From assembly GCA_016212785.1 (NCBI GenBank), contig JACRDW010000138.1:1-10076 (forward strand): a stretch of 10,076 nucleotides of DNA. The letters are read 5' to 3'. This DNA comes from Methanobacteriota archaeon. Its GTDB lineage: Archaea; Hydrothermarchaeota; Hydrothermarchaeia; Hydrothermarchaeales; JACRDW01. Shown piece after piece: positions 6,509 through 10,076 of the stretch. Below the pieces are notes generated by a model. The model saw only the letters and a list, made by a program, of their open reading frames with translations, had not been told where the DNA came from and did no database searches. How positions within the stretch are numbered: the stretch's first letter is position 1; every line of letters starts with the position of its first letter. The translations under genes were made by a program, and so were the position numbers.

Positions 6509-8200
6509 CTAGTATTCTTCCAGGGTCGAGATATCTCCTATCGGGAGCCCGAGCTCTTTCGCTTTCAGAACTCTGCGCATTATCTTGCCGCTTCTCGTTT
6601 TCGGCAGGGTATCAACTATTTCAATTTCCCTCGGCGCTGCATGCGCTGCAAGGCGCTTCTTCACGAAATTTTTGATGTTTTCTTTGAGCTCTTCAGACGG
6701 GGCGTAGCCCTCGTAGAGGGTTATGAAAGCCTTTATTATCTCGCCTCTGACAGGGTCAGGCTTTCCTATTACGCCTGCCTCCGCAACGGCAGGATGCTCG
6801 ATTAGAGCGCTCTCAACCTCAAAGGGACCTATGCGGTGCCCTGAAGTTTTAATCACGTCGTCCGCCCGACCAACGAACCAGAAGTAGCCGTCGCTGTCAA
6901 CGTACGCTCTGTCCCCGGTCAAGAACCACCTGCCCTTGAAGTAAGATTTATACTTCTCCTCGTTTTTCCATATGCTCTCCATCATCGCAGGCCACGGATG
7001 CACGATTGCAAGCTCCCCCTCCCTTCCAGGAGGCAGCTCGTTTCCTTTTTCGTCTATTACCGCAGCAGCAATGCCTGGAAAAGGCTTCCCCATAGAACCA
7101 AGCTTAATCGGCATGCAGGGATAGTTTGAAATCAGTATTCCTCCGGTTTCGGTCTGCCACCAGTTGTCGTAAATCGGCAGTCCAAAGACCTTAAGACTCC
7201 ATCTAACTGCCTCCGGATTCAGGGGCTCTCCGACGCTGCATATGTAGCGCAGGCTGCTCAAATCATATTTTTTTGGCAGCTCTTCTCCGGCCTTCATAAG
7301 CATTCTTACAGCGGTCGGCGCGGTGTACCAGGCAGAGACGCTGTACTTCTCAATTAAAGAGTACCACTTTGAGGCATCGAACTTGCCCTCGTATACGAGC
7401 GAAGAAGCTCCGTTGGACCAGGAGCCGAGAATGCCGTACGCAATTCCTGTAACCCAGCCCGGGTCAGCAGTGCACCAGAATATGTCTTCTTCATGAACGT
7501 CGAGGACCCACTTCGCAGTTATGTGCTGCTGCACTATTGCAGCGTGAGTGTGCACAACTCCCTTCGGCTTTCCGGTAGTGCCCGAGGTGTATAGCGTAAA
7601 GGAGGAATCCTCCGGAGCCATTTTTTCTACAACAAAATTTCGCGAGGCTTTCTTCATTTCTTCGGCATAGCTGACTTCGCCTTCCTTTACTTCTTTTTCA
7701 TCAGCCCGTATTACGTACTCCAGCTCTGGAAGTTCGTCTTTAACTTCGTACAGTCTTGCTTTAAGCTCGGAATTTGTAATGACTGCTCTCGCGCCGCTGT
7801 CTTTAAGCCTGTCTCTCAGCGCTTCCGGACCAAAAGCGGAGAAGAGCGTCGCTGCTATCGCTCCAGTTTTCAAAATTCCGCTGAAGCTTATGTACAGCTC
7901 CGGTATGCGGGGCAGGAATATGAAAATTCTGTCCCCCTTCTTTATTCCGAGAGCCTTTAAAACATTTGCAAACTTATTCGAAAGGTGCTTCATCTCCAGA
8001 AAAGTATACTTCTCGCTCGTCTCGTTTTCCCTCTCCAGATACAGCGCAACCTTGTTCTTCCTCCAGCTATCTGCGTGCCTGTCAATTGCTTCGTGAGCAA
8101 TGTTCAGCCTGCCGTCCAGCCACTCCAGCTCGCCGTAAACGTCGCTCCACCTGAATTTTTTATAAGTCTCCTCGTAGTTTTCGAGATTCGGTTTCAGCAT
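6509..8200 (-). CDS. acsA: Acetyl-CoA synthetase, AMP-forming (AcsA-like)
   Basis: A 563-residue member of the AMP-binding superfamily that activates a carboxylate, most likely acetate, to the acyl-CoA with ATP. Numbering is from the TTG at 8203, three bases upstream. The phosphate-binding motif TLYTSGTTGKPKG is at 203-215, YDNWWQTETGG at 345-355 (WWQTETGG is typical of acetyl-CoA synthetases), GDRAYVDSDGYFWFVGRADD at 430-449, the hinge-side SGHRIGPFEVE at 454-464 and the C-terminal PKTRSGKIMRR with catalytic Lys540. Length resembles Bacillus AcsA (about 570) rather than long Acs (about 650). ATG at 8200 is preferred because GAGGT (8207-8211) lies six bases before it; the TTG at 8203 is too close. 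Propionate or another short acid cannot be excluded as substrate. Confidence 0.9.
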   Translation of the reverse strand: MLKPNLENYEETYKKFRWSDVYGELEWLDGRLNIAHEAIDRHADSWRKNKVALYLERENETSEKYTFLEMKHLSNKFANVLKALGIKKGDRIFIFLPRIPELYISFSGILKTGAIAATLFSAFGPEALRDRLKDSGARAVITNSELKARLYEVKDELPELEYVIRADEKEVKEGEVSYAEEMKKASRNFVVEKMAPEDSSFTLYTSGTTGKPKGVVHTHAAIVQQHITAKWVLDVHEEDIFWCTADPGWVTGIAYGILGSWSNGASSLVYEGKFDASKWYSLIEKYSVSAWYTAPTAVRMLMKAGEELPKKYDLSSLRYICSVGEPLNPEAVRWSLKVFGLPIYDNWWQTETGGILISNYPCMPIKLGSMGKPFPGIAAAVIDEKGNELPPGREGELAIVHPWPAMMESIWKNEEKYKSYFKGRWFLTGDRAYVDSDGYFWFVGRADDVIKTSGHRIGPFEVESALIEHPAVAEAGVIGKPDPVRGEIIKAFITLYEGYAPSEELKENIKNFVKKRLAAHAAPREIEIVDTLPKTRSGKIMRRVLKAKELGLPIGDISTLEEY

Positions 8201-8203
8201 CAA

Positions 8204-8245
8204 ACAACCTCTACAAATAAATACTATTAAAGCTTACTGCTATTT
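8204..8245. promoter_or_regulatory. Compact divergent promoter region for acsA and dapF
   Basis: Only 45 bases separate the two starts. For dapF (plus strand) an A/T-rich AAATAAATA (8215-8223) is centred about 27 bases before the ATG and there is no ribosome site, suggesting a leaderless transcript. For acsA (minus strand) CTTTAATAGT (about 8224-8233) is a possible TATA element, leaving room for a short leader with the GAGGT ribosome site. The two elements abut, so the promoters probably compete or are co-regulated. Confidence 0.5.
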
Positions 8246-9058
8246 ATGAAATTCTACAAATACCACGGTGCAGGGAACGACTTTATAATCATAGACAACC
8301 GTGAGGGCAGAATTCCGAAGCAAAAGAAAAGCAAATTAGCAAAGAAGCTCTGCGACAGGAGGTTCGGAGTAGGCGGCGACGGGCTGCTTTTCGTTGAAAA
8401 ATCCAAGGCCGCAGACGCAAGGATGCGGATTTTTAATCCGGACGGAAGCGAGGCAGAGATGTGCGGAAATGGAATAAGATGCTTTGCAAAGCACGTTTAC
8501 GAGAAAGGCATCGTCAGAAAAAAAGAGGTCTCCATAGAAACGCTTGCCGGAATAAAGAAAGTCAGGCTTACGATCGAGAGCGGCAGGGTTGCTTATGTAA
8601 GAGCAGAGCTCGGCAAACCCTTGCTTAAAGCTCTGAATGAAAAAATAAGAATCAACGATAGAGAAATTGGGGTCTCTGTTCTGGAAGTTGGAGTGCCTCA
8701 CGTTGTTGTTTTTGTTAACGACGTTGATGCCGTAGACGTGCGAAGTACTGGAAGAGCCATAAGATACAACAAGCTTTTCCCAAACGGCACGAACGTGAAT
8801 TTCCTGCAGGAAGTTGGAAAAAATGTTTTTAAAGTAAGGACCTATGAGCGGGGCGTGGAGGACGAAACTCTTGCGTGCGGCACTGGAATAGGCGCATGCG
8901 GGGCTGCGGCTGCCCTTTTGGGCAGGGCGGACGCAAGCAGGGCGATAGAGCTCAGAGCGAGAGGGGGAACATTGTTCGTGGAAGTCGAGAAAGAAAACGT
9001 TTACCTGAATGGACCTGCGGAGTTTGTTTTTGAGGGGGAGATCTACGATAGTACTTAG
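8246..9058 (+). CDS. dapF: Diaminopimelate epimerase
   Basis: A 270-residue protein that interconverts LL- and meso-diaminopimelate in lysine biosynthesis. In an archaeon without murein this would mean lysine is made by a DAP route. The two catalytic cysteines are in place: Cys73 in EMCGNGIRC and Cys211 in LACGTGIGACG. Other family blocks are YHGAGNDFI (6-14), RRFGVGGDGLL (38-48), FNPDGSEAEMCGNG, VGVPHVVVFV (148-157), FPNGTNVNF (178-186) and YERGVEDETLACG (200-212). Length is normal and the gene looks intact. The ATG at 8246 begins directly with the conserved MKFYKYHGAGNDF. Its 3' end overlaps the JAMM gene, so the two are likely co-transcribed. Confidence 0.96.
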   Translation: MKFYKYHGAGNDFIIIDNREGRIPKQKKSKLAKKLCDRRFGVGGDGLLFVEKSKAADARMRIFNPDGSEAEMCGNGIRCFAKHVYEKGIVRKKEVSIETLAGIKKVRLTIESGRVAYVRAELGKPLLKALNEKIRINDREIGVSVLEVGVPHVVVFVNDVDAVDVRSTGRAIRYNKLFPNGTNVNFLQEVGKNVFKVRTYERGVEDETLACGTGIGACGAAAALLGRADASRAIELRARGGTLFVEVEKENVYLNGPAEFVFEGEIYDST

Positions 9059-9446
9059 CGAGGAACTGGTAAAAAGACTGGAGGAGCACGCAAGGAAAGA
9101 GGCTCCGAGAGAGGCTTGCGGAGTTCTTGCCGGAGCGAGGAAAGACGGGCAGCGCATCGTCAGAAAAATTTATGAGTGCAAAAACGTCAGCAGGTATCCG
9201 GAGACTACCTATGAAATATCTCCTGAAGAACTCCTTCGCGTCATTACAGAAATCGAGGAAAGCGGTTTAGAGCTGCTTGGCTTTTATCACTCGCATCCGA
9301 TGGGTCTGGAGCATCCCTCTTACATCGACGTAAGCAGGGCTACATGGGCAGGCTATTCGTATGTGATAGTCTCGATTAACATAAGCTCCTGGGTCTGGAA
9401 CGAGGAAGAAAATAAATTCGAGGAAGAAAAAGTTATAATAAGATAA
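9030..9446 (+). CDS. JAMM/MPN-domain metalloprotease (stand-alone archaeal type)
   Basis: A protein of about 138 residues consisting almost wholly of a JAMM (MPN+) domain. Counted from TTG 9030, the catalytic glutamate is Glu28 (APREACGVLAG), and the zinc signature HSHP-x6-S-x2-D is at His87, His89, Ser97 and Asp100. Such small archaeal enzymes (for example HvJAMM1 of Haloferax) cleave ubiquitin-like SAMP proteins from targets; bacterial relatives process MoaD/ThiS-like carriers. The true substrate here is unknown. The start is uncertain. Homologues normally begin near IVLSEEL, but the codon before Ile is ACG (9045), not ATG. In-frame options are ATG 9009 (no ribosome site), TTG 9030 (GGAG seven bases before, chosen here), or a non-standard ACG/ATA after AGGGGGAG. 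All overlap dapF. Confidence 0.87.
   Translation: MRGRSTIVLSEELVKRLEEHARKEAPREACGVLAGARKDGQRIVRKIYECKNVSRYPETTYEISPEELLRVITEIEESGLELLGFYHSHPMGLEHPSYIDVSRATWAGYSYVIVSINISSWVWNEEENKFEEEKVIIR
9433..9440 (+). promoter_or_regulatory. TATA-box-like element ahead of the structured region and PAS gene
   Basis: TTATAATA, preceded by a purine-rich AAGAAAAAG that resembles a B recognition element, lies within the last codons of the JAMM gene. Transcription about 25 bases downstream would begin near 9460-9464, exactly where the candidate RNA's closing helix begins (TGGGTC). A second weaker candidate, TATAAT, is at 9458-9463. Confidence 0.4.
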
Positions 9447-9451
9447 CCCTT

Positions 9452-9583
9452 AAGTGGTATAATGGGTCAAGACACGTTCTCAGCACTTCGCAATCAAGCT
9501 TTTCACATAACCGAGAACGAATGATTGCTCGTGCCGAGACCCAGAGTTACACTTGCGTAAGCAAGTGGCGGAGTGGTCAAGAC
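9452..9583 (+). repeat. Imperfect direct repeat AAGTGG-N6/7-GGTCAAGAC flanking the candidate RNA
   Basis: Copy 1 is at 9452-9473 and copy 2 at 9563-9583. Both have AAGTGG, a spacer of seven or six bases, then GGTCAAGAC. In copy 2 the core forms a short palindrome, TGGTC-AA-GACCA (9574-9585). The copies bracket the paired region, so they may be part of its fold or be duplicated protein-binding sites. Confidence 0.5.
9455..9567 (+). ncRNA. Candidate structured RNA or 5' leader (pseudoknot or switch plus GUAA hairpin)
   Basis: I recognise no known family. Perfect pairings visible by eye are: closing helix TGGGTC (9463-9468) with GACCCA (9538-9543); helix A CGTTCTC (9475-9481) with GAGAACG (9513-9519); helix B GCAATCA (9490-9496) with TGATTGC (9522-9528), extended past a small internal loop by GCAC (9483-9486) with GTGC (9531-9534). 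A and B interleave, giving either a pseudoknot or two competing hairpins. A further hairpin CACTTGC-GTAA-GCAAGTG (9550-9567) has a GNRA-type loop. A TATA-like box lies about 26 bases before the closing helix. The element may be an independent RNA or the leader of the PAS gene, which starts 60 bases past the hairpin. The 5' and 3' ends are guesses. Confidence 0.45.
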
Positions 9584-9627
9584 CAAGGAGCGAGGAATGA
9601 AATGACGAAGCGACGAAGGGATTGAAA
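9584..9627 (+). other. Purine-rich segment between the candidate RNA and the PAS start
   Basis: This stretch is almost pyrimidine-free on the plus strand, with repeated units such as GCGAGGAATGA and GCGACGAAGGGA and two ACGAAG copies. It ends in the weak ribosome site. Two ATGs at 9597 and 9602 open only tiny frames of two and seven codons. It may be an unstructured ribosome landing zone. Confidence 0.3.
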
Positions 9628-10076
9628 ATGAAAGAAGTAGAGGGCTACCTTGCGAGCATCGTGGAAAGCTCGGCAGATGCGATAATGAGCATTGACCTAA
9701 AGGGAACAATCACGTCCTGGAATAAGGGCGCAGAAGACATCTTCGGATACAAAGCGAAAGAAATCGTCGGGAAGCACTACTATGTCATAGTTCCCAAAGA
9801 GCTCCGAGGGGAAACCGAGGAGCTCAGGAAGAAAGTGCTGAAGAAGGGATACATCCGGAATTACGAAACCTACCGCCTGCACAGGGACGGCAGGAAAATA
9901 CCTGTGAATTTAACGATAAGCGTAATAAAAGACAGAGATGGAAAGCCGATTGGAACTTCTGGAATTTTTAAAGACCTTTCTGAGAGGAAAAAATTGGAGC
10001 AGGAAATCAAGGAAACGAGAGACCACTTCAGGAATATTTTGAATACGATTCAGGAAAAAATCTGCGTCATTGACAG
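9628..10076 (+). CDS. PAS-domain sensor protein, probably a signal-transduction histidine kinase (N-terminal part)
   Basis: The first 149 codons are in the window; the gene continues beyond its end. Residues about 5-118 form a complete PAS domain: IVESSADAIMSID, the loop GTITSWNKGAEDIFGYKAKEIVGK typical of sensor PAS domains, and a C-terminal strand segment ending GTSGIFKDLSERKKLE. A charged helical linker (about 119-135) leads into a second PAS start (DHFRNILNTIQEKICVID). There is no signal peptide or membrane segment so far, so the sensing end looks cytoplasmic. Tandem PAS domains of this kind usually precede a histidine kinase core, but that part is not visible. The ATG at 9628 follows a weak AAGGG (9616-9620); TTG at 9622 is an alternative and a TGA in frame at 9598 limits any extension. 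The long upstream gap suggests leader control. Confidence 0.85.
   Translation, partial: MKEVEGYLASIVESSADAIMSIDLKGTITSWNKGAEDIFGYKAKEIVGKHYYVIVPKELRGETEELRKKVLKKGYIRNYETYRLHRDGRKIPVNLTISVIKDRDGKPIGTSGIFKDLSERKKLEQEIKETRDHFRNILNTIQEKICVID

Noticed and set aside
8336..9157. Open frame of 273 codons on the minus strand opposite dapF.
   Set aside because: Shadow of dapF; composition is not protein-like and the plus-strand gene has all catalytic residues.
9550..9567. Intrinsic terminator for the dapF-JAMM transcript.
   Set aside because: No T-run follows the stem, and the surrounding paired elements suggest an RNA fold instead.
9490..9590. A circularly permuted or split tRNA: GCAAGTGGC-GGAGTGGTCAAGACC looks like an acceptor plus D-arm, with the complementary CACTTGC directly upstream.
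   Set aside because: There is no GTTCRA-type T-arm before CACTTGC, no plausible anticodon arm, and no convincing D-stem; the simple hairpin reading explains the pairing.
9610..9630. AAGGGATTGAAAA resembles the end of some archaeal CRISPR repeats.
   Set aside because: Only one copy is present, with no spacing pattern and no cas gene; it directly precedes the PAS start.

Overview
The window looks like chromosomal DNA from an anaerobic or facultatively anaerobic archaeon, probably within Euryarchaeota in the broad sense. Four things point there: A/T-rich TATA-like boxes about 25-33 bases before several starts that lack a ribosome binding site (fdhA, dapF); arginine codons that are mostly AGA/AGG; a stand-alone JAMM-type protease; and gene pairs joined by short overlaps. 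I cannot name a genus from sequence alone.

Bases 1-6072 form one functional module for an exported, membrane-bound formate dehydrogenase. On the plus strand lie the end of tatC (twin-arginine translocase), then fdhD and fdhE (maturation factors). On the minus strand, meeting them tail to tail, lie fdhA (catalytic molybdopterin subunit with a twin-arginine signal), fdhB (four [4Fe-4S] clusters plus a membrane anchor) and an NrfD-type membrane subunit. FdhA has cysteine, not selenocysteine, at the metal-ligand position. Together these would oxidise formate outside the cytoplasmic membrane and pass electrons to a membrane quinone, with the translocase gene beside its cargo. The two operons overlap by 21 bases at their 3' ends.

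Bases 6073-6162 hold the fdhA promoter and a set of helically phased AACC/GGTT repeats that could be an activator site. Next is a broken response-regulator receiver gene (6163-6469, minus) that has lost about 20-25 residues plus the reading frame right after its phospho-acceptor aspartate. An AMP-forming acetyl-CoA synthetase follows (minus strand). It is divergent from dapF across only 45 bases. dapF (lysine/DAP pathway) runs into a JAMM metalloprotease whose start codon is unclear.

The most intriguing stretch is 9447-9627, a 181-base gap before a PAS-domain sensor gene that runs off the window. It has an appropriately placed TATA box, a 6-bp closing helix, two perfect 7-bp helices in interleaved (pseudoknot or bistable) order, a separate perfect 7-bp hairpin with a GUAA tetraloop, and a repeated AAGTGG-N6/7-GGTCAAGAC motif. 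I recognise no known RNA family here; it is a candidate undescribed structured RNA or leader. No CRISPR array, insertion sequence or canonical tRNA/rRNA was seen.
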